Shown here in pieces: positions 15,256-24,299 of a stretch of 35,438 nucleotides of DNA. Below the pieces are notes generated by a model. The model was not told where the DNA came from, made no database searches, and saw only the letters and a program-made list of their open reading frames with translations. The DNA is taken from positions 1-35,438 of the forward strand of contig JACQUI010000279.1 of assembly GCA_016210395.1 (NCBI GenBank), given 5' to 3'. Made by a program: the position numbers and the translations under genes. This DNA comes from Chloroflexota bacterium. GTDB lineage: Bacteria > Chloroflexota > Dehalococcoidia > Lucifugimonadales > JACPCL1. Every line of letters begins with the position of its first letter. The first letter of the stretch is position 1.

Positions 15256-15438
15256 AGTTGCTTGCCGACCGGCATCACGCATTCGCCGCGCGGGCATATT
15301 CATGAGTGCGCTAGCAGGTGACCCCCGTCTGCGAGGGAGGCTCTCGTCCGCATCTGACGGGAGAGACCGCACCTGCTGCTTCTGCCATCAACTGCTCGCA
15401 AAACGGGAAAAGCAAAGCCAGCAGCCAGGGGGGTGGGC

Positions 15439-15876
15439 ATGATTTCCACAGTTGAAGCGTTAAGTCCTGCTGATATGGGGGCCCTTCGCAAGGCCATAGA
15501 CCACGAGCTGGCCGGCCTGTTTCAGGAGTTGGCTATGGCGTGGCAGGAGATGCATGACCTGACCCGCTCTCAAGGACAGGAAAACTGGCTTGGAACCCAC
15601 CTGGCCGACGTGGGCGCGGAGATGGAGCAGCAGCAAGAGGTGGCCGCCCGGATAAACTGGGTGGAATCCTGGCTTGGGCAATGCAAAGACGCGTTGGCGC
15701 GGATGGAGATGTCCGTCTACGGCGTCTGTGTGGACTGCGGCCTGCCCATCCCCTTTCCCCGCCTGCGAGCGCTTCCAACCGCCGTGCGGGACATCGAGTG
15801 CCAGCGCCGCTTCGAAGCGCGGCCCAAGGACGAGGGGTGCGCTGACTGCCTCATGTCCGCCCGGTTCGTGGGCTAG
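15439..15876 (+). CDS. DksA/TraR-type zinc-finger protein
   Basis: 145 residues. A helical N-terminal part (about 10-85) is followed by the family's C-terminal motif: YGVCVDCGLPIPFPRLRALP then VRDIECQRRFE. DksA/TraR proteins bind RNA polymerase and adjust transcription under stress. The zinc site is unusual: CVDC is intact, but the second pair is reduced to a single Cys in IECQRR, with GCADC further on possibly supplying the missing ligands. ATG 15439 has AGGGGGG upstream; a GTG six bases earlier is possible. It is followed by a strong terminator. Confidence 0.85.
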   Translation: MISTVEALSPADMGALRKAIDHELAGLFQELAMAWQEMHDLTRSQGQENWLGTHLADVGAEMEQQQEVAARINWVESWLGQCKDALARMEMSVYGVCVDCGLPIPFPRLRALPTAVRDIECQRRFEARPKDEGCADCLMSARFVG

Positions 15877-15881
15877 CCAGG

Positions 15882-15912
15882 GCTCGGGTCTTGCTCAAAG
15901 CAAGACCCGAGC
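15882..15912. terminator. strong bidirectional hairpin between convergent genes
   Basis: GCTCGGGTCTTGCT (15882-15895) pairs perfectly over 14 bases with AGCAAGACCCGAGC (15899-15912) around a 3-base loop. It sits 6 bases after the DksA-like stop and 65 bases before the end of the convergent ABC exporter gene, so it can serve both. There is no long T run. Confidence 0.7.
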
Positions 15913-15976
15913 CTGGAGGAATCATCTACGCAGGTTGTGCGAGGCGTCCGCCGCGGCTTGTCCGTGCCTTGCCCGC

Positions 15977-17893
15977 CTACGCCCGCGAAGGCCGGGACGC
16001 TGGAGCGACGTCACCCTCATCCAGGGCGCCTTCCGCAGCCGCAGGCTCGTCCTGGAAGTTGAGGGAGTGGAGCTTGGTGTAGATGGGGCTGCGGCCAAGC
16101 AGCTCGTCGTGCGTGCCCGTGTCCACGATGCGCCCCTGGTCCATGACCACGATCATGTCCGCGTTCTGGATGGTGGACAGGCGGTGCGCAATGACGATGG
16201 CCGTGCGGTCCTTCAGCAGCTCCCGGAGGGCGCTCTGGATGAGCACCTCGGTGAAGGTGTCAATGTTGGCGGTGGCCTCGTCCAGGATGAGGATGCGTGG
16301 CGCGGCAAGGACGGCGCGTGCGAAGCTGATGAGCTGGCGCTGGCCCAAACTCAGGTTGCCGCCACGCTCGTGTAGAACGGTATCGTAGCCATGCTCCAGG
16401 CGCATGATGAAGTCGTGCGCGCCCACCGCCTTGGCCGCCTCGATCACCTTTTCCATCGGCGCGTCGGTGTGCTTGAACCGGATGTTGCCGGCCACGGAGA
16501 CGGAGTAGAGGAACGGCTCCTGGAGCACCATGCCCATCTGGCTTGCCAGCGACTCCCGGGTCACCTCCCGCAGGTCGTGGCCGTCCACTGTGATCCGCCC
16601 CTGGGTCACGTCGTAGAAGCGCGCCACAAGGGAGACCATGGTGCTTTTGCCCGCGCCCGTCTGGCCCACCAGGGCCACGGTCTGCCCCGGCCTGATGCGC
16701 AGGTTGATGTCCTGCAACACCGGCCGGCCCTTGATGTACTCGAACGTGACGTTCTCGTAGGCGATCTCGCCTCGAATTGCGGGCATGGGCTGCGCGTCCG
16801 GGCGGTCCACCACCTCCGGTTTGGCGTCCAGCAGCTCGAAGATGCGCTGGCCCGCGGTCATGGCGCGCTGGAACTGGGTGTACTGCATGGTCAGGCTGCG
16901 GATGGGGTCGAAGAAGCGCTGGACGTACAGCGCGAAGCCCACCAGCGCCCCGGCCAGAAGCTCGCCGTCCAGCACCATTGCGCCGCCCACCAGGATGACC
17001 AGCCCCAGCGCAATGGCCGTCAGCACCTCCACAGTGGGCATGAGGATGGCGGACAGGCGGATGGCCCACAGGTTGGCGTCCAGGTGGTCGCGGTTGACGT
17101 TGTCGAACTGGCGCAGGTTCAGCTCCTCGCGGTTGAAGCTCTGGACCACGCGCACGCCCGAGATGTTCTGCTGGAGCCGGGAGTTGACCACGGAGATGGC
17201 GGAGCGCACCCGGACGAACGCAGTCCGGGCGTACCGCTGCCAGACCGCCATGATGATGATGAGGAAGGGAACGACGACGAAGGTGACCAGAGCCAGCTTC
17301 ACGCTCATCAGGAGCATGACCGTCACAATCCCCACCAGGCTGATCATGTCCCCCAGGGTGAGCGTCAGCGTGGGCAGGAACTCCTGGAGCTGGTTCACGT
17401 CGCTCATGACCCGGCTCATGATGCGGCCAACCTCGTTCCGGTCAAAGAAGGGGACGGAGAGCGCCTGGAGGTGGTCGAACATGGCGGTGCGCATCTTGTA
17501 CAGCACCTGCTGGCTGATCTTGCCCAGCACCCGCATGTAGACGTAGTTGGCCGCCGCGTTCCCTACGACGATGACCACGAGCAGCAGGGCTGCCCGGGTC
17601 AAGCCTGACAGCAGCGCCGCGCGGTCAAGGTCTGATAGATCGCCGCTGCCTGCGAAGACGTAGCTGTCCAGAGTGCTGGCGATGAGCCAGGGCGTAGCGA
17701 CGGTGGTGGCTGTATACGCCAGCATCAGGAGCACGGCCAGAAGGAACATGCCCATGTGCTCCTTCAGGTACGGAACCAGGCGCTTGACCACCTCGTGGTC
17801 ATAGATCCTGCCGCGGTCTTCGTCGTCCAGTCCGCCACGCCCGCTCCAGTTGCCGCCGGGGCCGCCCCAGTGTCCGCCTGCACCGTGCATCAT
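15977..17893 (-). CDS. ABC exporter half-transporter with consensus ATPase site
   Basis: 638 residues: Gly-rich N terminus, a six-helix membrane domain at about 40-345, and a nucleotide-binding domain at about 375-600. Walker A GQTGAGKS is at 410-417, signature LSLGQ at 514-518 (a mild variant of LSGGQ), Walker B ILILDEAT at 534-541 with the catalytic Glu, and the H-loop His is at about 570. Its ATG overlaps the stop of the upstream half-transporter by ATGA, so the two are translationally coupled and almost certainly form a heterodimer of the LmrCD/TM287-288 type, exporting drugs, lipids or peptides. The substrate is unknown. Confidence 0.94.
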   Translation of the reverse strand: MMHGAGGHWGGPGGNWSGRGGLDDEDRGRIYDHEVVKRLVPYLKEHMGMFLLAVLLMLAYTATTVATPWLIASTLDSYVFAGSGDLSDLDRAALLSGLTRAALLLVVIVVGNAAANYVYMRVLGKISQQVLYKMRTAMFDHLQALSVPFFDRNEVGRIMSRVMSDVNQLQEFLPTLTLTLGDMISLVGIVTVMLLMSVKLALVTFVVVPFLIIIMAVWQRYARTAFVRVRSAISVVNSRLQQNISGVRVVQSFNREELNLRQFDNVNRDHLDANLWAIRLSAILMPTVEVLTAIALGLVILVGGAMVLDGELLAGALVGFALYVQRFFDPIRSLTMQYTQFQRAMTAGQRIFELLDAKPEVVDRPDAQPMPAIRGEIAYENVTFEYIKGRPVLQDINLRIRPGQTVALVGQTGAGKSTMVSLVARFYDVTQGRITVDGHDLREVTRESLASQMGMVLQEPFLYSVSVAGNIRFKHTDAPMEKVIEAAKAVGAHDFIMRLEHGYDTVLHERGGNLSLGQRQLISFARAVLAAPRILILDEATANIDTFTEVLIQSALRELLKDRTAIVIAHRLSTIQNADMIVVMDQGRIVDTGTHDELLGRSPIYTKLHSLNFQDEPAAAEGALDEGDVAPASRPSRA

Positions 17894-19704
17894 GCCTGAC
17901 GCCCTCCTCTGCCTGCATGGCGCCCAGCCGCGAGCGCGCCGTTCCGTCCGTTGACAGCGTTGACGCCGGCAGCCAGCGCATCCTGGGGCCGGAGCTGCAG
18001 CTCGTAGATCTCGCTGTAGGGGCCGGGGACGCCAACCAGCTCCTGGTGGCTACCTTGCTGGATAATCTCGCCGTCCTTGAGCACGACAATGACGTCGGCG
18101 TTCTTCACCGTGCTCAGGCGGTGCGCAATGACGAATGTCGTCCGCCCTTTCATCACGTCCACCAGGGCGGCCCGGATCAGGTGCTCCGTCTCCGTGTCAA
18201 CGCTGGAGGTGGAGTCGTCCAGTATCAGGATGGGCGGGTCCAGCAGGACGGTGCGGGCGATGGCCAGACGTTGGCGCTGGCCGCCGGAAAGTGTGATGCC
18301 GCGTTCGCCCACCCAGGTGTCGTAGCCTTCGGGCAGGGTCATGATGAAGTCGTGGAGCTGGGCGATCTTCGCGGCCCGCTCGACTTCCTCCTGGGTGGCG
18401 TCGGTCTTGCCGTAGGCGATGTTGTCTCGGATGGTGGTGGTGAAGAGGAACACGTCCTGCTGGACCGCGCCGATGTTGGCCCGCAGGGACTGGAGCGTCG
18501 TGTCCCGCACGTCAATGCCGTCAACGGTGACGTGCCCGCTGGTCACGTCGTAGAAGCGGGGGAGCAAGTGGGCCAGTGTGCTCTTGCCGCTGCCCGGCGC
18601 GCCCACCAGGGCAATGACCTGGGCGGGTTTCGCCTCCAGGTTGATGCCCTTCAGCACGGGCGAGATGGCGTCATAGGAAAAGGAGACGTCCTCGAACTTG
18701 ACGTGCCCCTTGAGCCGTGGCAGGACCGTGGCGTCCGGCTTCTCCCTGACCGGCGAAGCGGCGTCCAGGGTGGCGAAGAGACGCTGGCCCGATGACACGG
18801 CGCGTGAGTAGGTGTTGATGATCCACGACGACATGCGCACGGGCTGCGCCATGATGCCCAGGTAGAAGATGAACTGGGCTAGGCCGCCGGCCGTCAGCTC
18901 CCCGGCCAAAACCTGCCGGCCGCCGGCCCACAGGATCAGGACGGTTGCGCCCATGTGGTACAGGGTAACCAGGGAGGTATTGGAAGCCTGGTGGATCGCC
19001 GCCGTGTAGGAATGGTCCGAGACTTTCGTGGCGCTGTCCCTGAACTTCCCTCGCTCGTGCTCGTCGGCGGCGAACGCCTTGACGACCCGCTGGCCGGAGA
19101 GGTTCTCCTGGAGGATGGTGGTCATGCGGCCCATCTCGTTCTGGACGGCAAGCCACTCCCGCCGCAGACGGATGGTGACGCGGGCGGTGCTCCAGACGAC
19201 GTACGGCGCGAAGAGCAGGCTGAGGAGGGCCAGCTTCCAGTTCAGTAGGAAGATCGCAGCGCCCACGCCCAGGAACAGGATGAGCATGTACACGGCGCGG
19301 ATGAGGCCCGCCTGGATGAACATGCGCACGCTCTCCACGTCGGCGGTGGCCTTGGACATCAAATTGCCGGTCTGCTCCTTGTCATGAAAGGCGAAGCTCA
19401 TGCGCTGCAGGTGGTCGTAGAACTCGTTTCGCAGGTCGTAGGCCACCCACTGGCCGATGGACTCGCCAAGGTACTGCTGGCCGTAGGCGGCGATGCCCCG
19501 CGCAATGCTCAGGCCCAGGATGCCCCCCGCCAGGAGCAGCAGATGGCCCCGGTCGGGAGCGGTGAGAACGCTATCTATGGCGTCGCCCAGCAGGCGCGGC
19601 ACCAGGAGTGAGAAGACGGTGACGCCGAAGACGGAGAGGTAGGCCAGGAGGAGGACCCACTTGTACTTGAAGGTCTTCTTGGTGATGCGCCAGATGATCC
19701 GCAT
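17890..19704 (-). CDS. ABC exporter half-transporter with degenerate ATPase site
   Basis: 604 residues from ATG 19704 (AGAGGA upstream; a longer frame to 19827 would cross the promoter). A six-helix membrane domain lies at about 15-305 and a nucleotide-binding domain at about 335-570. Walker A GAPGSGKST starts near 368 and signature LSGGQ is at 472-476. The Walker B end is ILILDDSTS, with Asp where the catalytic Glu is expected. This is the hallmark of the degenerate partner in heterodimeric exporters such as TM287/288 and BmrCD. It pairs with the next gene, which has the Glu. Confidence 0.94.
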   Translation of the reverse strand: MRIIWRITKKTFKYKWVLLLAYLSVFGVTVFSLLVPRLLGDAIDSVLTAPDRGHLLLLAGGILGLSIARGIAAYGQQYLGESIGQWVAYDLRNEFYDHLQRMSFAFHDKEQTGNLMSKATADVESVRMFIQAGLIRAVYMLILFLGVGAAIFLLNWKLALLSLLFAPYVVWSTARVTIRLRREWLAVQNEMGRMTTILQENLSGQRVVKAFAADEHERGKFRDSATKVSDHSYTAAIHQASNTSLVTLYHMGATVLILWAGGRQVLAGELTAGGLAQFIFYLGIMAQPVRMSSWIINTYSRAVSSGQRLFATLDAASPVREKPDATVLPRLKGHVKFEDVSFSYDAISPVLKGINLEAKPAQVIALVGAPGSGKSTLAHLLPRFYDVTSGHVTVDGIDVRDTTLQSLRANIGAVQQDVFLFTTTIRDNIAYGKTDATQEEVERAAKIAQLHDFIMTLPEGYDTWVGERGITLSGGQRQRLAIARTVLLDPPILILDDSTSSVDTETEHLIRAALVDVMKGRTTFVIAHRLSTVKNADVIVVLKDGEIIQQGSHQELVGVPGPYSEIYELQLRPQDALAAGVNAVNGRNGALAAGRHAGRGGRQA

Positions 19705-19725
19705 GGGACAGGTCCTCTGATTCCA

Positions 19726-19748
19726 GAGCACCAATGCCTGGGGTGCTC
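19726..19748 (-). promoter_or_regulatory. leader hairpin of the ABC exporter operon
   Basis: GAGCACC (19726-19732) and GGTGCTC (19742-19748) form a perfect 7-base stem within the predicted leader, between the promoter and the ATG at 19704. It could affect transcript stability or translation. Confidence 0.35.
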
Positions 19749-19782
19749 TTCCGTTGGCCTTTGGAGAGCCGCTCTGATTGCG

Positions 19783-19811
19783 ATTATACGCCTGGGGTGA
19801 GGGCGGCGCAA
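19783..19811 (-). promoter_or_regulatory. promoter of the ABC exporter operon
   Basis: Read on the minus strand, TTGCGC (19806-19811) stands 17 bases before a perfect TATAAT (19783-19788). The start of transcription would be near 19776. Confidence 0.6.
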
Positions 19812-19828
19812 AAAGGTGGGAAAGCAAC

Positions 19829-19868
19829 GCAAAAGGGGCGGCCCATCACAACGGGCGGCCCCTTTTGC
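19829..19868 (-). terminator. terminator of the glyoxylate operon
   Basis: A 16-base stem with one mismatch (19829-19844 with 19853-19868) and an 8-base loop lies about 30 bases past the isocitrate lyase stop, on the minus strand. The right half reads CCCCTTTTGC on that strand. Confidence 0.75.
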
Positions 19869-19896
19869 GGTCTGCTTATCAATCGTTAGCGCGGGT

Positions 19897-21189
<1,293 letters not shown>

Positions 21190-21213
21190 TTCGAACCTCC
21201 TCAGTGCTTGTGT

Positions 21214-22788
21214 CTATTCCAGATAGCGGTAACCGGGGATGGTCAGGAACTCCACGAACGTGGGCGACAGGACCAGGTCGTCCAGCAGCTCCGCAGCCTT
21301 GTCCAGGGCGCCTGTGTTGCCGTGCGGGCGCGCCTCCACGAGCTTGGCGAGCTCGTCGGTGCGCAGCTCCGTATACAGGCTGCCGGTCACAGGACGGCCA
21401 TCGGCCAGCTTGGAGTTGGAGTTCAGCCACTGCCAGAGCTGTGCGCGCGCGATCTCAGCCGTGGCGGTGTCCTCCATCAACCCAAAGATGGCGACTGCGC
21501 CGCTACCCTGCACCCAAGCGTCCACGTATTGAAGGCATGCGCTGATGTTATTGCGCAGTCCGGCTTCAGTGATCTCGCCTGAAGGGATGGCCAGAAGGTC
21601 CGAGGCGGTCACCCTCACCTCGGGGATCTTGTGCAACTGGTTGTCGCTGGCGAACGCCTTGCTGAAGACCTGGTGCACAGGCTCCACCAGGCCGGGGTGG
21701 GCCACCCATGCGCCGTCGAACCCCTGACTGGCCTCGCGCTCCTTATCGGTGCGCACCTGGCCCAGGGCGCGTTCGTTGGCGGCCTGGTCATCCCTGCGGG
21801 GGATGTAGGTGGACATGCCGCCCAGGGCTTAGGAGCCGCGCTTGTGGCAGGTCTGCACCAGCAGCTCTGCGGCGGAGCTCAGGAAGTGCGTGGACATCGT
21901 CACCTGGGCGCGGTCTGGGAAAACCTTGTCCCTGTGGCCCGAAAAGGTCTTGATGAAGCTGTAGATGTAGTCCCAACGCCCCAGGTTCAGGCCGGAGATG
22001 TGGGTGCGCAGCTCGTACAGGATCTCCTCCATCTCAAAGACGGCCAGGATGTGCTCGATGAGCACCGTGGAGTTGATGGTCCCGTGCGGGACGCGCAAAG
22101 CGTCTTCCGAATAGCTGAAGACCTGGTCCCACAGCCGCGCTTCCAGGTGGGACTGCATCTTGGGCAGGTAGAAGTACGGCCCCGTGCCGTTGTCCAACTG
22201 AGCGTGCACGTTGTGGAAGAAGGTCATGCCGAAGTCGAAGAGCGCGCCGGAGACGGGCTGCCCGTCCACCATGACGTGGCGCTCCAGCAGGTGCCAGCCC
22301 CTGGGCCGGACCACCAGCGTGGCGGTCTGGGCGTTCAGCTTGTACTCACGGCCTTCGGGCGTTTTTACCTGGAGCTTGCGGCGGACCGCGCCGTACAGGT
22401 TGGCCTGGCCCTGGAGGGTGCCGCTCCAGTTCGGCGAGTGGGCATCCTCGAAGTCCGTCATGTATACCTGGGCGCCGGAGTTGAGGGCGTTGATGAACAT
22501 GCGCGGGTCGGCGCTGGGGCCGGTAATCTCCACGCGGCGGTTGGCCAGGTCTTTAGGCGCCTTGGCCACGCGCCACTCCCTGGCGCGGATGCCCGCGCTG
22601 CCGGGATGGAAGTCCGGCAGCCGTCCGGCATCAATCTCCGCCTGGCGAATCTTGCGGGCCTGCATGAGCGAGCGACGGGTCGGCTCGAACTCCCGGGCCA
22701 GGTCGGCCACGAAGGCCAACGCATCGGCGGTGACGATGGACATGGCATCGGCCGGGACTTTTCCAAGGACTTGAATGCTTGATTTCAT
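21214..22788 (-). pseudogene. aceB: malate synthase A interrupted by an in-frame TAA
   Basis: Condenses glyoxylate with acetyl-CoA to malate. From ATG 22788 (GGGAGG upstream) the frame gives 319 residues with VVRPRGWHL (catalytic Arg region), FEMEEILYEL and the signature THISGLNLGRWDYI, then stops at TAA 21831-21829 after CHKRGS. The same frame continues at once with ALGGMSTYIPRRDD for 204 residues to the natural end, including GFDGAWVAHPGL and the catalytic-Asp motif GLMEDTATAEI. Without the stop the protein would be about 524 residues, the usual length, with no frameshift. The family normally has RGAHAMGGM here. Truncated product would lack the catalytic Asp. Either a nonsense mutation, readthrough or an assembly error. 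Confidence 0.9.
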
Positions 22789-22988
22789 TTTCGGTAAACC
22801 TCCCACTAAGCTATCCCCAGATTTTACGGTATTTCGCAGCTACGCTGCTACGGCGCGGGCCGCCATAGTCCTCCTGGGAACAGCATCGTGGAAGCTGGGT
22901 GGAACATGTGTCCGGCGCGGCCTCACCGGAAGAGCGATAGGTTAATCTGTATTATGCATCTCGTCTATATCACAGCGCGATGCTATTT

Positions 22989-23016
22989 ATAATACCTATA
23001 GTTTGGTATAAAGCAA
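22989..23016 (-). promoter_or_regulatory. probable promoter of the glyoxylate operon
   Basis: On the minus strand, TTGCTT (23011-23016) stands 16 bases before TATTAT (22989-22994). The leader to ATG 22788 would be about 195 bases. The spacer contains one copy of a repeated CTATAG motif. Confidence 0.45.
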
Positions 23017-23060
23017 GAGGATGCAGTCTATGCGATGTATAGAACATATCTATAGTATGG
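22996..23060. promoter_or_regulatory. two copies of a CTATAGT(T/A)TGG motif, possible operators
   Basis: CTATAGTTTGG at 22996-23006 lies in the promoter spacer of the glyoxylate operon. CTATAGTATGG at 23050-23060 lies 54 bases upstream of it. On the minus strand both read CCAWACTATAGRTAT. The first copy is also framed by ATACC/GGTAT. Such paired sites suit a repressor or activator acting on the shunt. Confidence 0.4.
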
Positions 23061-23179
23061 GCCGCCATGACGAATCGCGTCACCGGTAGGACTGGGGCAT
23101 CTCCCATCTCTGGATCATGGGCTGCGACGGTCCAGAAACCGTCGCAAGGGGCCGTGAAAACTGCGAAGGTTGTGCCTTA

Positions 23180-23199
23180 TGGTATGATGCGTTCGCATC
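23180..23199 (+). promoter_or_regulatory. extended -10 and palindrome upstream of the coiled-coil gene
   Basis: TGGTATGAT is a TG-n-TATGAT extended -10 at 23180-23188. It overlaps GATGCG-TT-CGCATC (23186-23199), a 14-base palindrome placed at the expected start of transcription, where a repressor could bind. Confidence 0.4.
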
Positions 23200-23325
23200 G
23201 GGTACTAGTGCCAATACATCAGGTTGCTTGAAATGCCTCGCCTGGACGCCGGAGCAGGGCAGGGAGGGGGTGATTCACATATGGAAGAGAGCAACTAGCC
23301 GCAGCTCGCCGGGACGTGTACGCTG

Positions 23326-23358
23326 GTGTGGGCCGCGCGCCTCCCCTGCGGCCCGCAC
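23326..23358 (+). other. leader hairpin before the coiled-coil gene
   Basis: GTGTGGGCCGC (23326-23336) pairs with GCGGCCCGCAC (23348-23358) with one wobble pair. It stands about 14 bases before the AGGAGGTGA ribosome site, a place where a stem could act as attenuator or stabiliser. Confidence 0.4.
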
Positions 23359-23385
23359 AGGACGCCTTCCTCAGGAGGTGACTCT

Positions 23386-24147
23386 ATGGCCTCACGAAAA
23401 GAACCGGCGCCATTCATCTGGTCGTGGCAGAGCCCCGCCTTCCTCGTCACCGCAACATTGCTGTTGATCATCGTGGCAGTGCTCTTGGTCATCGCCCTGG
23501 ACCTGGACAAGCTGGTGGCTGTCATGATCGCCCTGCTGGCGCTGGACGGCCTCATCGCTGGGGCAGTGGGCTACCAAATTGCCGTCACCAAGGCGAGCAG
23601 CGATTGGGAGACCCAGGTCTCGCAGGTCAGGGATGAGGCGAAGCTCGATGCGGATACCTACTGGGAGGCCAAGCTGGGAAGCCTGCGGGAGGAGGTGCGG
23701 GCGCAGGTGGAGGCGGAGATGGCCCTTCGTCTGGCGGAGGCCCGCCGGCAGGGAAGGGAGGAAGCCGAAGCCTTGTGGGATGCCCGCCTGACCAAGGCTC
23801 TGGCTGAAGCCCGGGCAGAGGCCGAGCGCCAGTGGGAGATGCGCTTGGCTATGGAGGTGGACAAGGCGAAGCTGGAGGCCTACCGCGAGATGGAGGAGCG
23901 CCTCTTGCGCAGGATGGAGGCGGCTACGCAGTCCACGCCCGCCGGCGTGGCTGGTCCATCGCCGGCGCCGCTACCGCCTGCCGCACAGGCCAGCGCCGCG
24001 GCGCCGCGGCAGGCCGTCATCACACAGTTCCGCCTGCAGCCCCGCCAGCCCAGTGAACCGGCCGCTGCGCCGCCGCGTCCCGCTCCCCGCGAAGGCGAAT
24101 CCTACATTGAGCGCCTGCGCAAGACGTATCTGGAGAAGCGAGGGTAG
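23386..24147 (+). CDS. membrane-anchored coiled-coil protein, unknown function
   Basis: 253 residues. ATG 23386 is fixed by a perfect AGGAGGTGA eight bases or so upstream. Two membrane helices lie at about 17-38 and 43-64, leaving both ends on the same side. A long charged helix, about 70-180, is rich in Glu/Ala/Arg (EEVRAQVEAEMALRLAEARR) and almost surely a coiled coil. Then comes a Pro/Ala-rich disordered linker (about 185-235) and a short basic tail SYIERLRKTYLEKRG that looks like a binding peptide. The layout recalls scaffold or tether proteins. No family recognised. Confidence 0.8.
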   Translation: MASRKEPAPFIWSWQSPAFLVTATLLLIIVAVLLVIALDLDKLVAVMIALLALDGLIAGAVGYQIAVTKASSDWETQVSQVRDEAKLDADTYWEAKLGSLREEVRAQVEAEMALRLAEARRQGREEAEALWDARLTKALAEARAEAERQWEMRLAMEVDKAKLEAYREMEERLLRRMEAATQSTPAGVAGPSPAPLPPAAQASAAAPRQAVITQFRLQPRQPSEPAAAPPRPAPREGESYIERLRKTYLEKRG

Positions 24148-24157
24148 CGCCTCACAC

Positions 24158-24266
24158 CCCGTTCGTGGTTCGACACGCTCACCACAAACGGGCCACGCTT
24201 ACCAGGAACGGCGCTTGAACCAGACTGCGTTGGCGAACGCGTTGGGGGCGCAAGGCCTTGCGCCCC
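24158..24266. repeat. two dispersed-type palindromes between convergent genes
   Basis: CCCGTTCGTGG (24158-24168) pairs with CCACAAACGGG (24182-24192) with one mismatch; its loop region GGTTCGACACGCTCACCACA has a relative at 13950-13978. The second, 24245-24266, is a perfect 22-base palindrome built on GGGGCGCAAGG and followed by TAC. Either could also terminate the convergent transcripts. Confidence 0.6.
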
Positions 24267-24299
24267 TACAGCGCCCCAGCCCCGAGCGTCGCGTTTCCA

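Larger units (their letters stand above)
22789..23385. other. 597-base intergenic region with divergent promoters
   Basis: No gene is supported. An unusually AT-rich patch at about 22940-23060 holds the probable promoter of the glyoxylate operon and a repeated CTATAGT motif. Further right is an extended -10 for the coiled-coil protein gene with a GATGCG/CGCATC palindrome. A five-codon frame at 23281-23298 is probably chance. A hairpin at 23326-23358 precedes the next ribosome site. Confidence 0.6.

Noticed and set aside
16391..17608. 405-codon open frame opposite the ABC exporter gene
   Set aside because: The His/Gln/Asp-rich peptide has no recognisable fold, while the opposite strand has complete Walker and signature motifs.
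23281..23298. Five-codon leader ORF ATG...TAG after a G-rich ribosome-like site
   Set aside because: Too short to judge and not positioned to couple with the next gene; noted only as possible.
24158..24192. tRNA gene, suggested by GTGGTTCGACACGC
   Set aside because: No acceptor, D or anticodon arms around it; the segment is a dispersed palindrome with a relative at 13950.
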